Source: Streptomyces sp. cg36 (GTDB taxonomy: Bacteria > Actinomycetota > Actinomycetes > Streptomycetales > Streptomycetaceae). From it: a stretch of 64,000 nucleotides of DNA. A program made the translations under genes and the position numbers. Below, one piece after another: positions 1-11,676 of the stretch. Numbering within the stretch: the first letter of the stretch is position 1; the number at the start of each line of letters is the position of its first letter. Under the pieces are notes generated by a model. The model made no database searches and had not been told where the DNA came from. It saw only the letters and a list, made by a program, of their open reading frames with translations. The stretch is from the NCBI RefSeq assembly GCF_041080675.1, contig NZ_CP163520.1:2666001-2730000 (forward strand). The letters are read 5' to 3'.

Positions 1-1822
<1,822 letters not shown>

Positions 1823-1843
1823 GATCTCCCCTTCGGCAGTCAA

Positions 1844-1864
1844 GTTGAGCTATGCCGACTCAAT
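1844..1864 (-). promoter_or_regulatory. HAIR-type operator (HspR site) of lon
   Basis: On the minus strand the sequence reads ATTGAGT-N7-GCTCAAC. The known HspR-associated inverted repeat is CTTGAGT-N7-ACTCAAG, so the left arm matches 6 of 7 and the right arm 5 of 7 with the exact 7-base spacer. It lies 22 bases upstream of the lon start. HspR control of lon is established in Streptomyces lividans; the site here is read directly. Confidence 0.75.
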
Positions 1865-1982
1865 GCATGTGAGCCCAGGAATGTTCCCCGCGGGCTGTTC
1901 GCTCTGAGCGATCATCTCTTGTAAGAGTCTCAATGCCAGATGGACTATTACGCACATCAGTGCAGCGCGAGAGGGGAACGCG

Positions 1983-2690
1983 ATGGGGAACGTCACGGAG
2001 AACGCCGCGGCCGGGGCCGCCGACACCGCCACCGGCTCGGTGGCCGCGACCGTCGAGGCGTGGATCGAGGGCTGGATCGTCTCCCGGGGCGCCGCCCGCC
2101 CGGTCGCCGAGCCCTGGGGCTGGACCGTCGACGTCGGCCAGGTCAGGCAGGTGAGCCGGCACGTACTGCCCGAGCCCGACGAGACCTCGGTCCGCAAGAT
2201 CGTGGCGGCGACCACCGCACCCCACACCTGGCTCAAGCTCTTCGCCGACGAAGCGACCGTCCTGCCGTGGCTCGGCCCCGGCTGGCACCTGGACGAGCCC
2301 GGCTACCTCATGACGCTCCCGCTCGCCCCGGCGCCCGACCCCGCCGTCCCGGCCGGCTACACCCTGACCAGCTGGACCACCGGCGGGGTGCTGCGCGTCC
2401 TGGTGCGCACCGGGGCGGGCCACTTCGCGGCGCGCGGCCAGCTCGCGCCCACCGGCGCCACCGCCGTCGCCGACCAGATCGAGACCGCGCCCGAGCACCG
2501 CCGCCGCGGCCTGGGCAGCCTGGTCATGCGCACCCTGCAGAACGGCGCCCTGGCCGCCGGGGCCGAGACGGCCGTCCTGGTGGGCACCCCGGACGGCCGG
2601 GCGCTGTACGGATCGCTCGGCTGGACCACGCGTTCCCCCATGGCGAGCCTGTACTTCGATCCGTCCCGTCCGGCATCCTCGGGAGCATGA
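1983..2690 (+). CDS. GNAT family N-acetyltransferase
   Basis: A 235-residue cytoplasmic acyl-CoA-dependent transferase of unknown acceptor. The C-terminal half carries the acetyl-CoA pyrophosphate-binding motif HRRRGLGSLVM (about 175-185) followed by the GNAT pattern ALYGSLGW. The N-terminal half (about 20-110) is a less conserved extension, which makes it longer than minimal GNATs. The ATG has AGGGGAA eight bases upstream. It is divergent from lon and its stop overlaps the start of the next gene (ATGA), so the two are translationally coupled. Confidence 0.8.
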   Translation: MGNVTENAAAGAADTATGSVAATVEAWIEGWIVSRGAARPVAEPWGWTVDVGQVRQVSRHVLPEPDETSVRKIVAATTAPHTWLKLFADEATVLPWLGPGWHLDEPGYLMTLPLAPAPDPAVPAGYTLTSWTTGGVLRVLVRTGAGHFAARGQLAPTGATAVADQIETAPEHRRRGLGSLVMRTLQNGALAAGAETAVLVGTPDGRALYGSLGWTTRSPMASLYFDPSRPASSGA

Positions 2691-3241
2691 GCCCCAAGGT
2701 CACCCACCGCGCGACGACCGGCCTGCTGCTGCTCGCCGCCCTGCTGGCGGCGGCGGGCTGCGACTCCGCCGACTCCTCGGCGGACAGCGCCTCCCCGTCG
2801 CGGACCGGCAACTCCGCCCAGATCAGCGGTACGCCGTCGGGCCCGGCCGACAGCGGCCCGCCCGCCACGGCCACGCCGTCCGCCCCGGCCACGGCCCCCA
2901 CCGGGGCGCCGAAGGAGCAGCTGCTGAAGGTGGTGATCAGCGGCGGGTTCGCGGGGCGCCACGACGAGATCGTGGTGCGCCAGGACGGCACGTACACCAC
3001 GAAGAAGCGCGACGGGAGCACCGCCGGGGGCCGCCTCGACGCCGCCGCCCTGGACCGGCTGCGCGGCCATCTGAAGGCCGCCGGCTTCGCGGCCCTGCCG
3101 CCGAGCCCGACCGGGCGGCCGGTGGCGGACGCGTTCATGTACCAGTACACCTACGACGGGCACGTCGTCCTGGTCGACGAGATGCACCGCCCGCAGGCGC
3201 TACGGGACGTATCCGCCGACCTGCCCGTCGGGTACCGCTGA
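2687..3241 (+). CDS. Predicted lipoprotein of unknown function
   Basis: 184 residues. A basic N-terminus and hydrophobic stretch end in a lipobox (LAAAGC, Cys25), so it should be lipidated and anchored outside the membrane. A Ser/Pro/Ala/Thr-rich linker (26-75) leads to a globular domain (76-184) with no recognised enzymatic motif. The ATG overlaps the stop of the GNAT gene. Its 3' end overlaps the convergent rhomboid-like gene by 42 bp. Confidence 0.75.
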   Translation: MSPKVTHRATTGLLLLAALLAAAGCDSADSSADSASPSRTGNSAQISGTPSGPADSGPPATATPSAPATAPTGAPKEQLLKVVISGGFAGRHDEIVVRQDGTYTTKKRDGSTAGGRLDAAALDRLRGHLKAAGFAALPPSPTGRPVADAFMYQYTYDGHVVLVDEMHRPQALRDVSADLPVGYR

Positions 3242-4213
3242 CGCCACCGCGGGCACGGCCGCGCGGCGGATCCGCGCCCGGCCCGCCTCGGCCCGGCGCA
3301 GCAGCGGCCAGCTCGCCACGCCGACCAGCAGCGCCAGCGGATGGCCCCAACTGGCCAGCGGGTCCACCATGTCCAGCAGGTCCTGGCCCAGCAGGAACAC
3401 CATCACGGCCAGCAGCGACCAGCGCGCGGGCCGGGGCAGCAGCCCGGCGAGCGCGCCCAGGCTGGCCATCAGACCGAAGCTGATGCCGTAGTCCAGCCGG
3501 TGCAGCGAGGAGTCCGGCAGCCTCCCGGCCAGTACGGAGACGCCGACCGGCACCTCGGTGGCCAGCGTCGCCAGCACGTGCCCGGCCAGGAACACCCCGG
3601 CCGTGCGCACCCCGCCCACGCGGCGCTCCAGCGCGGTGAGGATGAAGACGAAGCCGACCGCCCACGGCGAGGAGATGCCGCCCGCGATCCACAGCGCGCT
3701 GGCGAGCAGCACCAGGACCGGGGTGCGGGTGAGGTGCTGGACGTCGGTGCTGGAGCCCTCGATCAGTGTGCGGACCGTGTCCGGGTCGCCGAGCTCCATG
3801 TAGAGCGAGGTGCCGAGCAGCAGCAGGGTGTAGCCGAAGGTGAAGGGGGTGCCGGTGGGCGTCGGCAGCAGCTCGAAGGCCCGACGCGACCACTCCCGCA
3901 CCGGCCGAGTGGCCGTCTCCCGTGCCGGCCGGACAGGCGTCTCCGGCACCGACCGGACAACCGACTCCGGTACCGGCTGGCCGACCGACTCCGGTACCGG
4001 CCGAGCGGCCGTCTCCCGTACCGGCCGGACAGGCGTCTCCGGCACCGGCCGGACAGCAGTCTCGCGAAGCGGCTGAGCGGCCGACTCCGGCACTGGCCGA
4101 GCCGCCTTCTCCCGCACCGGCCGAGCGGCCGTCTTCCGTGTCGGCTGAGCCGCCGTCGGGCGTTCGTCGTCCACCGCGCTCCCGGCCTGCTCCCCGTCCG
4201 GCGGCGTCGCCAT
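3200..4213 (-). CDS. Rhomboid-like multipass membrane protein with N-terminal octapeptide repeats
   Basis: 337 residues. Residues 1-110 are Ala/Pro/Arg/Glu-rich and consist mainly of ten tandem octads of the type xxRPV(R/P)E(T/S). From about 120 the protein is a bundle of some six membrane helices, including an AGHVLATL segment and DYGISFG, which recall the actinobacterial rhomboid-like family. A canonical GASG catalytic motif is not seen, so protease activity is doubtful. The ATG at 4213 was chosen because GAGGGGCGG lies directly upstream; an in-frame ATG 32 codons earlier lacks a comparable site. Confidence 0.62.
   Translation of the reverse strand: MATPPDGEQAGSAVDDERPTAAQPTRKTAARPVREKAARPVPESAAQPLRETAVRPVPETPVRPVRETAARPVPESVGQPVPESVVRSVPETPVRPARETATRPVREWSRRAFELLPTPTGTPFTFGYTLLLLGTSLYMELGDPDTVRTLIEGSSTDVQHLTRTPVLVLLASALWIAGGISSPWAVGFVFILTALERRVGGVRTAGVFLAGHVLATLATEVPVGVSVLAGRLPDSSLHRLDYGISFGLMASLGALAGLLPRPARWSLLAVMVFLLGQDLLDMVDPLASWGHPLALLVGVASWPLLRRAEAGRARIRRAAVPAVASAVPDGQVGGYVP
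3893..4132 (-). repeat. Ten tandem 24-bp coding repeats (octapeptide xxRPV(R/P)E(T/S))
   Basis: Ten consecutive degenerate 24-bp units in frame inside the rhomboid-like gene encode residues 28-107. Each has Arg or Gln-Pro followed by Val/Leu/Ala, Arg/Pro and Glu. Basic and acidic residues alternate with Pro, suggesting an extended cytoplasmic tail. Copy number is likely to vary between strains. Confidence 0.85.
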
Positions 4214-4524
4214 GTCCGCCCCTCGGGCCGTGATCGGATCGGCCGTCGGCCGTGGGCCCGGGATGCCGCCGAGCAGCCCGGCCGTGTCCCGCGTCTGTTC
4301 AGGGTGCACCGGTTCAGGCCCCTTTCACCGGGCCCGCCCGCACCCGGAATCACCACGCCGCGCCGGTGATCCCCCGGCCGTGCTGCTTACGCTTCCCTTG
4401 TACAACGCTCACCCTCTGCGAACGCTCCCCGCCACGTCTATGACTTGCGCCACACCGGACAACCTTCCACGTGGAGCGCGCGTCGGCGTCGAGCGTCCCG
4501 CTCCGCTTCCGAGGAGGCCACCGG

Positions 4525-5211
4525 ATGTCCATCGCCGACCCGATCGCCGGACCGGTCGTGCTCGACCGGCGCGAGGGACCGTCCGGAGAGGTCGTGCTGC
4601 GGCGGCGCGGCCCCGACTTCGAGATCATCGCCAACGGCACGTTCCTGATGGACACCTCCGACGGCCGCTCGGAGCGGCTCCTGGTGGACGCCGCGCACGA
4701 GGCGCTGCCGGCCGGCCGCGAGCGGCCCTCGGTGCTCATCGGCGGACTGGGCGTCGGCTTCTCGCTGGCGCACGCCGCCGCCGACGGGCGGTGGGGCCGG
4801 ATCGCCGTCGTGGAACGCGAGTTGGCCATCATCGACTGGCACCGCTCGGGCCCCCTCGCCCACCTCGCCGGGGCCGCCCTGGCCGACCCGCGCACCGAGG
4901 TCCTGCACACCGATCTGGTGGCGTACGTGCGCACCGCCGCGGACACCTTCGACGCGCTCTGCCTGGACATCGACAACGGCCCCGACTGGACCGTCACGGA
5001 GAGCAACGACGGCCTCTACTCCCCCGCCGGCCTCGCGGCCTGCCGGGAGCGGCTGAACCCCGGCGGAGTGCTCGCGGTCTGGTCCGCCCGGCCCTCCCCC
5101 GCCTTCGAGGAGGCTCTCCGGAATGCCGGTTTCCACGGGGTTAGGACCGAAGAGATCACAGTTGCCCGGGGCGTCCCTGACGTGGTCCATCTCGCTGTTC
5201 GCCCTGCGTAG
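4525..5211 (+). CDS. SpeE-like SAM-dependent methyltransferase-fold protein
   Basis: 228 residues with a Rossmann methyltransferase/aminopropyltransferase fold. Motif I is GGLGVGFSL (about 72-80), an acidic residue ends the next strand (VVERE), and LDIDNGPDW (about 150-158) is the post-motif seen in spermidine-synthase-like proteins. It is shorter than true spermidine synthase, and substrate is unknown. The ATG has GAGGAGG ten bases upstream. It is not obviously co-transcribed with the two-component pair downstream. Confidence 0.75.
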   Translation: MSIADPIAGPVVLDRREGPSGEVVLRRRGPDFEIIANGTFLMDTSDGRSERLLVDAAHEALPAGRERPSVLIGGLGVGFSLAHAAADGRWGRIAVVERELAIIDWHRSGPLAHLAGAALADPRTEVLHTDLVAYVRTAADTFDALCLDIDNGPDWTVTESNDGLYSPAGLAACRERLNPGGVLAVWSARPSPAFEEALRNAGFHGVRTEEITVARGVPDVVHLAVRPA

Positions 5212-5295
5212 CCGGGACCCGGCCGGTGCCTCTAGTCTCTGACCGACACGAGGGATCACCCCACGGATCCCCGGAAGCAAAATCAGGGCGGGGCG

Positions 5296-6033
5296 ATGGA
5301 GCAGGCACACACCACCCACAACGGCGTCGCGGCCACGCCCGGCGCCCAGCGCCGGGTGCTGGTCGTCGAGGACGACACGACGATCGTCGATGCCATCGCG
5401 GCACGGCTGAGGGCCGAGGGGTTCCAGGTCCAGACGGCGCTCGACGGCCCGGCGGCGGTCGACACGGCCGAGGCGTGGCAGCCGGACCTGATGGTCCTGG
5501 ACATCATGCTGCCCGGCTTCGACGGACTGGAAGTCTGCCGCCGCGTCCAGGCCCGCCGGCCGGTCCCGGTCCTGATGCTGACGGCCCGTGACGACGAGAC
5601 GGACATGCTGGTCGGACTGGGCGTCGGTGCCGACGACTACATGACCAAGCCGTTCTCGATGCGCGAGCTGGCGGCCCGGGTCCACGTCCTGCTGCGCCGG
5701 GTCGAGCGCGCCACGTTGGCGGCGGCCACCCCGCGCACCGGGATCCTGCGCCTGGGCGAGCTGGAGATCGACCACGCTCAGCGACGGGTACGGGTGCGCG
5801 GCGAGGACGTGCACCTGACCCCCACCGAGTTCGACCTGCTGAGCTGTCTGGCGAACACCCCGCGCGCGGTGCTCTCGCGCGAGCAGCTGCTGGCCGAGGT
5901 CTGGGACTGGGCGGACGCCTCGGGCACCCGGACCGTGGACAGCCACATCAAGGCGCTGCGCCGGAAGATCGGAGCCGAGCGCATCCGCACCGTCCACGGC
6001 GTGGGGTACGCGCTGGAGACCCCGGCGCCATGA
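5296..6033 (+). CDS. OmpR/PhoB-family response regulator
   Basis: 245 residues. The N-terminal receiver has the acidic pair VVEDD, phospho-acceptor Asp in LMVLDIMLPG, the switch Thr in MLTARD and Lys in TKPFS. A C-terminal winged-helix domain (about 140-240) ends in the typical RTVHGVGYALE. It should bind DNA when phosphorylated by the kinase encoded next, whose start overlaps its stop (ATGA). Regulon unknown. Confidence 0.93.
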   Translation: MEQAHTTHNGVAATPGAQRRVLVVEDDTTIVDAIAARLRAEGFQVQTALDGPAAVDTAEAWQPDLMVLDIMLPGFDGLEVCRRVQARRPVPVLMLTARDDETDMLVGLGVGADDYMTKPFSMRELAARVHVLLRRVERATLAAATPRTGILRLGELEIDHAQRRVRVRGEDVHLTPTEFDLLSCLANTPRAVLSREQLLAEVWDWADASGTRTVDSHIKALRRKIGAERIRTVHGVGYALETPAP

Positions 6034-7190
6034 GCCGGGCGGCGGCCGGAGCGGTGAACGGGCGGACCCGGCGGGACGGGTCGGGTGCCCGGGCACCCGC
6101 CCGGCTGCGCGACCGGCTGCGGGGCGGTCTGAAGGACGTCTCGATCTCGATCAAGACCAAGCTGGGCAGCCTGGTCGTGGTCTCGGTCTTCATCACCACC
6201 GGACTGCTGATGGTGGCCGTGCAGACCCGTACCGAGCTGCGGTTCATCACCGTCTTCTCGGTGATCGCCACCCTGCTGATCACCCAGTTCGTGGCGCACG
6301 GCCTGACCGCGCCGCTGGACGAGATGAACACGGTGGCGCGGTCGATCTCGCACGGCGACTACACCCGCCGGGTGCGCGGCGCCGACCGCCGCGACGAGCT
6401 CGGCGACCTGGCCTCCACCATCAACCGCATGGCGGACGACCTGGAGGCGGTGGACCGCCACCGCAAGGAGCTCGTGGCGAACGTCTCACACGAGCTGCGC
6501 ACCCCCATCGCGGCGCTGCGGGCGGTCCTGGAGAACGTGGTGGACGGCGTCTCGGCCGCCGACCCCGAGACCATGCGCACCGCGCTGAAGCAGACGGAAC
6601 GGCTCGGGCGCCTGGTGGAGACCCTGCTCGACCTCTCCCGCCTCGACAACGGCGTCGTTCCGCTCAGAGCGCACCGCTTCGAGGTCTGGCCCTATCTCTC
6701 CGGGGTGCTGAAGGAGGCCAACCTGGCGGCGTCCCGGCGCGGCCTCTCCTCGGGCTCGGGCAACCACACCCGTACCGACGTCCATCTGCACCTGGACGTC
6801 TCGCCGCCGGAGCTGACCGCGCACGCGGACCGGGAGCGGCTGCACCAGGTGGTGGCGAATCTCATCGACAACGCGGTCAAGCACTCCCCGCCGCACGGCC
6901 GGGTCACCGTGCGGGCGCGGCGCGGGCCGCAGCCCGAGTCGCTGGACCTGGAGGTCCTGGACGAGGGGCCGGGCATCCCGAAGTCGGAGTGGCACCGGGT
7001 GTTCGAGCGGTTCAACCGGGGCGACGCCTCGGCCCCGCACGGGCCGGGCAGCGACGGCGGGACGGGTCTCGGCCTGGCGATCGCCCGCTGGGCGGTGGAT
7101 CTCCACGGCGGCCACATCGGGGTGGCCGAATCGTCGCGCGGATGCCGTATCCAGGTCACTCTTCCGGGCGCACCCCGGGCTGGCAATTGA
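6030..7190 (+). CDS. Membrane sensor histidine kinase
   Basis: 386 residues. Two membrane segments (about 48-68 and 73-93) are separated by only a few residues, so there is almost no extracellular sensor; signal may be sensed in the membrane. A HAMP domain (about 94-145) is followed by the H-box NVSHELRTP, N-box LIDNAVKHSPP, and G boxes DEGPGIP and GGTGLGLAIARW. All catalytic elements are present. It forms a coupled pair with the preceding regulator. Confidence 0.93.
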   Translation: MSRAAAGAVNGRTRRDGSGARAPARLRDRLRGGLKDVSISIKTKLGSLVVVSVFITTGLLMVAVQTRTELRFITVFSVIATLLITQFVAHGLTAPLDEMNTVARSISHGDYTRRVRGADRRDELGDLASTINRMADDLEAVDRHRKELVANVSHELRTPIAALRAVLENVVDGVSAADPETMRTALKQTERLGRLVETLLDLSRLDNGVVPLRAHRFEVWPYLSGVLKEANLAASRRGLSSGSGNHTRTDVHLHLDVSPPELTAHADRERLHQVVANLIDNAVKHSPPHGRVTVRARRGPQPESLDLEVLDEGPGIPKSEWHRVFERFNRGDASAPHGPGSDGGTGLGLAIARWAVDLHGGHIGVAESSRGCRIQVTLPGAPRAGN

Positions 7191-7483
7191 CGTAGGCTCG
7201 AACCGGAAGCAGACATTCGCCTGCCCTCGGCGCTCCGGTGGAGCCGCTGCCCGGGTGGTGCGGGTGGTCAGGGGCGCGCGGTCCGGGGGCCGTGGCCGCT
7301 GCTCGGTGTACCCACTCACCGGCAGAACCTGATCTGTTTCCCGCCAAAACCTGCCCCGAAACACGCTTTCCGGTGTGACTTACGCGACTGTGGCACGCCC
7401 GGCCTGCACCTCCACGCCGGGGAGGCGTAGCCTTTATTTCCGCTGTCCATCACCTTGTGAAGCGGAAGAGGGCGGTTGCCGCC

Positions 7484-10400
7484 GTGTCGTCTCAGTCCCC
7501 CAGTAATTCGAGCGTCTCGACCGACCAAGACGGGCAGGGCAAGAACCCTGCAGCCGGCTTCGGTGCCAATGAGTGGCTCGTCGACGAGATCTACCAGCAG
7601 TACCTCCAGGACCCCAATTCGGTCGACCGTGCCTGGTGGGACTTCTTCGCCGACTACAAGCCGGGTGCCACCGGCACGGCGGACAAGCCCGAGGGTGCTC
7701 CCGCCGCAGCCGCGGGGGCTGCGGTAGCCACCCCGGCCGCCGCACCGGCGGCCAACGGCGCCACCGCGCCGCAGGCGCAGGCTCCGGCCGCGCCGGCCGC
7801 CCCGGTGGCCGCCGCGCCCGCGCAGGCCGCCCCGGCCCCGGTGAAGGCCGCTCCGGCCGCCGCCCCGGTGGCCGCCCCGGCGAAGGCCGCCGCTCCGGCC
7901 AAGGCCGCCCCGGCGACCGAGGCCCCGGCCGGTCCGGAGTACGTCACCCTGCGCGGCCCCGCCGCCGCCGTGGCGAAGAACATGCACGCCTCCATCGAGG
8001 TCCCCACGGCCACGTCCGTGCGCGCGGTCCCGGTGAAGCTGCTGTTCGACAACCGGATCGTCATCAACAACCACCTGAAGCGCGCCCGGGGCGGGAAGAT
8101 CTCCTTCACCCACCTCATCGGGTACGCGATGGTGCAGGCCATCAAGGCCATGCCGTCGATGAACCACTCCTTCACGGAGAAGGACGGCAAGCCGACCCTG
8201 GTCAAGCCGGAGCACATCAACTTCGGTCTCGCCATCGACCTGGTGAAGCCCAACGGCGACCGCCAGCTGGTCGTCGCGGGCATCAAGAAGGCCGAGACGC
8301 TCAACTTCTTCGAGTTCTGGCAGGCGTACGAGGACATCGTCAAGCGGGCCCGCCAGGGCAAGCTCACGATGGACGACTTCTCGGGCGTGACGGTCTCCCT
8401 CACCAACCCGGGCGGCCTCGGCACCGTCCACTCCGTGCCGCGTCTGATGCCCGGCCAGTCGGTCATCATGGGCGTCGGCTCGATGGACTACCCGGCCGAG
8501 TTCCAGGGCACCTCCCAGGACACCCTGAACAAGCTGGGCATCTCCAAGGTGATGACCCTCACGTCGACCTATGACCACCGGGTCATCCAGGGCGCGGCCT
8601 CCGGCGAGTTCCTGCGGATCGTCGCCAACCTCCTGCTGGGCGACGAGGGCTTCTACGACGGCATCTTCGAGTCGCTGCGCATCCCGTACGAGCCGGTCCG
8701 CTGGCTCCGGGACATCGACGCCTCGCACGACGACGACGTCACCAAGGCGGCGCGCGTCTTCGAGCTGATCCACTCCTACCGGGTCCGCGGCCACGTCATG
8801 GCCGACACCGACCCGCTGGAGTACCGCCAGCGCAAGCACCCCGACCTGGACATCACCGAGCACGGGCTCACCCTGTGGGACCTGGAGCGCGAGTTCGCGG
8901 TCGGCGGCTTCGCCGGCAAGACCCTGATGAAGCTGCGCGACGTCCTCGGCGTCCTGCGCGACTCGTACTGCCGCACCACCGGCATCGAGTTCATGCACAT
9001 CCAGGACCCCAAGCAGCGCAAGTGGATCCAGGACCGGGTGGAGCGCCCGCACTCCAAGCCGGAGCGCGAGGAGCAGCTGCGGATCCTGCGGCGTCTGAAC
9101 GCGGCGGAGGCGTTCGAGACGTTCCTGCAGACCAAGTACGTCGGCCAGAAGCGCTTCAGCCTCGAAGGCGGCGAGTCGGTCATCCCGCTGCTGGACGCCG
9201 TCATCGACAGCGCGGCCGAGTCGCGTCTGGACGAGGTCGTCATCGGCATGGCCCACCGCGGCCGTCTCAACGTGCTGGCCAACATCGTCGGCAAGTCGTA
9301 CGCGCAGATCTTCCGCGAGTTCGAGGGCAACCTCGACCCGAAGTCGATGCACGGCTCCGGCGACGTCAAGTACCACCTGGGCGCCGAGGGCACCTTCACG
9401 GGCCTGGACGGCGAGCAGATCAAGGTCTCGCTGGTCGCCAACCCCTCGCACCTGGAGGCGGTGGACCCGGTCCTGGAGGGCGTCGTCCGCGCCAAGCAGG
9501 ACGTCATCAACAAGGGCGGCACGGACTTCACCGTCCTGCCGGTCGCCCTGCACGGCGACGCGGCCTTCGCGGGCCAGGGCGTGGTGGCCGAGACCCTGAA
9601 CATGTCGCAGCTGCGCGGCTACCGCACCGGCGGCACGGTCCACATCGTCATCAACAACCAGGTCGGCTTCACCGCCGCCCCGGAGTCGTCGCGCTCCTCC
9701 ATGTACGCCACGGACGTGGCCCGCATGATCGAGGCGCCGATCATCCACGTGAACGGCGACGACCCGGAGGCCGTGGTCCGCGTGGCCCGCCTGGCCTTCG
9801 AGTTCCGCCAGACGTTCAACAAGGACGTCGTGATCGACCTCATCTGCTACCGCCGCCGCGGTCACAACGAGGGCGACAACCCGCAGTTCACCAACCCGCA
9901 GATGTACAACCTGATCGACAAGAAGCGCTCGGTGCGCAAGCTGTACACCGAGTCGCTGATCGGTCGCGGCGACATCACCCTGGAAGAGGCGGAGCAGGCG
10001 CTCCAGGACTTCCAGGGCCAGCTGGAGAAGGTCTTCGCCGAGGTCCGCGAGGCCACCTCGCAGGCGGGCGAGATCCAGTCCGCCGAGCCGCAGGCCGAGT
10101 TCCCGGCGGCGGTGACCACGGGCGTCTCCCAGGAGGTCGTCAAGCGGATCGCCGAGTCCCAGGTGAACATCCCGGAGCACATCACGGTGCACCCTCGCCT
10201 GATGCCGCAGATGCAGCGCCGTGCCGCCTCCGTCGAGGACGGCACGATCGACTGGGGCATGGGCGAGACCCTGGCCATCGGCTCGCTGCTGATGGAGGGC
10301 GTCCCGGTCCGGCTCTCCGGCCAGGACACCCGCCGCGGCACCTTCGGCCAGCGCCACGCGGTCCTGGTCGACCAGGTCACCGGCGAGGACTACACCCCGC

Positions 10401-11296
10401 TGATGTACCTGACCGACGAGCAGGCCCGCTACAACGTCTACGACTCGCTGCTCTCCGAGTACGCGGCGATGGGCTTCGAGTACGGCTACTCGCTGGCCCG
10501 TCCCGAGTCCCTCGTCATGTGGGAGGCGCAGTTCGGCGACTTCGTCAACGGCGCCCAGACGGTGGTGGACGAGTTCATCTCCTCCGCCGAGCAGAAGTGG
10601 AACCAGACGTCCGGCGTCACGCTGCTGCTGCCGCACGGCTACGAGGGCCAGGGCCCGGACCACTCGTCCGCGCGCCCCGAGCGCTTCCTGCAGATGTGCG
10701 CGCAGAACAACATGACGGTCGCCATGCCGACGCTCCCGTCGAACTACTTCCACCTCCTGCGCTGGCAGGTGCACAACCCGCACCACAAGCCGCTCATCGT
10801 CTTCACCCCGAAGTCGATGCTGCGCCTGAAGGCGGCGGCGTCCACGGCGGAGGAGTTCACCACCGGCGGCTTCCGCCCGGTGATCGGTGACGAGTTCGTC
10901 GACCCGAACGCGGTCCGCAAGGTCGTCTTCTGCGCCGGCAAGGTCTACTACGACCTGAAGGCGGAGCGCGACAAGCGCGGCGTCACGGACACGGCGCTGA
11001 TCCGTCTGGAGCGCCTGTACCCGCTGCCGGGTGCGGAGCTCCAGGCCGAGATCGCCAAGTTCCCGAACGCCGAGAAGTACCTGTGGGCCCAGGAGGAGCC
11101 GGCGAACCAGGGTGCCTGGCCGTTCATCGCGCTCAACCTGATCGACCACCTGGACCTGGCGGTCGGCGCGGACATCCCGCACGGCGAGCGCCTGCGCCGG
11201 ATCTCGCGCCCGCACTCCTCGTCCCCCGCCGTGGGCTCGAAGAAGCGGCACGAGCAGGAGCAGGAGCAGCTGGTGGCCGAGGTCTTCGACGCCTAG
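7484..11296 (+). CDS. Multifunctional 2-oxoglutarate dehydrogenase E1 / succinyltransferase-like protein
   Basis: 1270 residues. It catalyses the ThDP-dependent decarboxylation of 2-oxoglutarate in the TCA cycle. Order: short E1 N-terminal segment with [15 protein letters not shown], an Ala/Pro-rich linker (about 70-155), an E2-like acyltransferase core with [10 protein letters not shown], then the full E1 with [10 protein letters not shown] and the ThDP region around INNQVGFT. No lipoyl domain is present, as usual for actinobacterial KGD/OdhA. GTG at 7484 is preferred because GGAAGAGGG precedes it; another in-frame GTG lies 27 bases upstream. The 293-base leader region contains no other gene. 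Confidence 0.95.
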   Translation: MSSQSPSNSSVSTDQDGQGKNPAAGFGANEWLVDEIYQQYLQDPNSVDRAWWDFFADYKPGATGTADKPEGAPAAAAGAAVATPAAAPAANGATAPQAQAPAAPAAPVAAAPAQAAPAPVKAAPAAAPVAAPAKAAAPAKAAPATEAPAGPEYVTLRGPAAAVAKNMHASIEVPTATSVRAVPVKLLFDNRIVINNHLKRARGGKISFTHLIGYAMVQAIKAMPSMNHSFTEKDGKPTLVKPEHINFGLAIDLVKPNGDRQLVVAGIKKAETLNFFEFWQAYEDIVKRARQGKLTMDDFSGVTVSLTNPGGLGTVHSVPRLMPGQSVIMGVGSMDYPAEFQGTSQDTLNKLGISKVMTLTSTYDHRVIQGAASGEFLRIVANLLLGDEGFYDGIFESLRIPYEPVRWLRDIDASHDDDVTKAARVFELIHSYRVRGHVMADTDPLEYRQRKHPDLDITEHGLTLWDLEREFAVGGFAGKTLMKLRDVLGVLRDSYCRTTGIEFMHIQDPKQRKWIQDRVERPHSKPEREEQLRILRRLNAAEAFETFLQTKYVGQKRFSLEGGESVIPLLDAVIDSAAESRLDEVVIGMAHRGRLNVLANIVGKSYAQIFREFEGNLDPKSMHGSGDVKYHLGAEGTFTGLDGEQIKVSLVANPSHLEAVDPVLEGVVRAKQDVINKGGTDFTVLPVALHGDAAFAGQGVVAETLNMSQLRGYRTGGTVHIVINNQVGFTAAPESSRSSMYATDVARMIEAPIIHVNGDDPEAVVRVARLAFEFRQTFNKDVVIDLICYRRRGHNEGDNPQFTNPQMYNLIDKKRSVRKLYTESLIGRGDITLEEAEQALQDFQGQLEKVFAEVREATSQAGEIQSAEPQAEFPAAVTTGVSQEVVKRIAESQVNIPEHITVHPRLMPQMQRRAASVEDGTIDWGMGETLAIGSLLMEGVPVRLSGQDTRRGTFGQRHAVLVDQVTGEDYTPLMYLTDEQARYNVYDSLLSEYAAMGFEYGYSLARPESLVMWEAQFGDFVNGAQTVVDEFISSAEQKWNQTSGVTLLLPHGYEGQGPDHSSARPERFLQMCAQNNMTVAMPTLPSNYFHLLRWQVHNPHHKPLIVFTPKSMLRLKAAASTAEEFTTGGFRPVIGDEFVDPNAVRKVVFCAGKVYYDLKAERDKRGVTDTALIRLERLYPLPGAELQAEIAKFPNAEKYLWAQEEPANQGAWPFIALNLIDHLDLAVGADIPHGERLRRISRPHSSSPAVGSKKRHEQEQEQLVAEVFDA

Positions 11297-11320
11297 TCGC
11301 GGCCCCGGAACGAGTGGTAC

Positions 11321-11362
11321 GAAGGGCCCGGCACCCCGAGCGATCGGGGTGCCGGGCCCTTC
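11321..11362. terminator. Strong hairpin terminator after the 2-oxoglutarate dehydrogenase gene
   Basis: A perfect 19-bp stem (GAAGGGCCCGGCACCCCGA and its complement) closes on the tetraloop GCGA. It sits between two convergent genes and can serve both strands. There is no T-tract, which is common in this GC range. Confidence 0.85.
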
Positions 11363-11372
11363 GGCGTACGCG

Positions 11373-11609
11373 CTAGCCTGCGGCCTCGCCGTCCTGCGCG
11401 GGCGCGTCCGGGTCGGCGTCCGGGGGCGCCTGCGGGGCCGCCTCCCTGGGCGGCACCCGTATGGTCACGGTCCCGCTGGCCAGGTCTATCGGCCCCCGCC
11501 CGGGGTCGGCGTCCCCGACCTCGTCGAGGGTGATCTCCAGGCGGCGCCGCTCTTCCTCCTCGTGCCGCTTTCCGGGCGCGAAGATCTCGTTCAAGGCCGA
11601 TCCGAACAC
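11373..11609 (-). CDS. DUF6191 family small protein
   Basis: 78 residues. It begins with an amphipathic helix (MFGSALNEIFAPG), followed by a charged segment EEEERRRLE and the conserved DPGRGPIDLASG, which is the hallmark of this actinobacterial family. The last 20 residues are Ala/Pro/Asp-rich. Function is unknown. It is convergent with the dehydrogenase gene and ends within the shared terminator region. Confidence 0.75.
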   Translation of the reverse strand: MFGSALNEIFAPGKRHEEEERRRLEITLDEVGDADPGRGPIDLASGTVTIRVPPREAAPQAPPDADPDAPAQDGEAAG

Positions 11610-11676
11610 GAGCGGTCACCTCCGGTCTGTGGGTCCCGTACCCACTCAACGCCGGAGGACGGCTTTCCGATCCCCG

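Noticed and set aside
7316..11251. Very long open frame (about 1300 codons) on the strand opposite to the 2-oxoglutarate dehydrogenase
   Set aside because: Its amino-acid composition (Leu, Val, Asp, Arg, Gly-rich, no domains) is what GC-biased third positions give on the complement; the plus-strand protein has recognisable catalytic motifs throughout.
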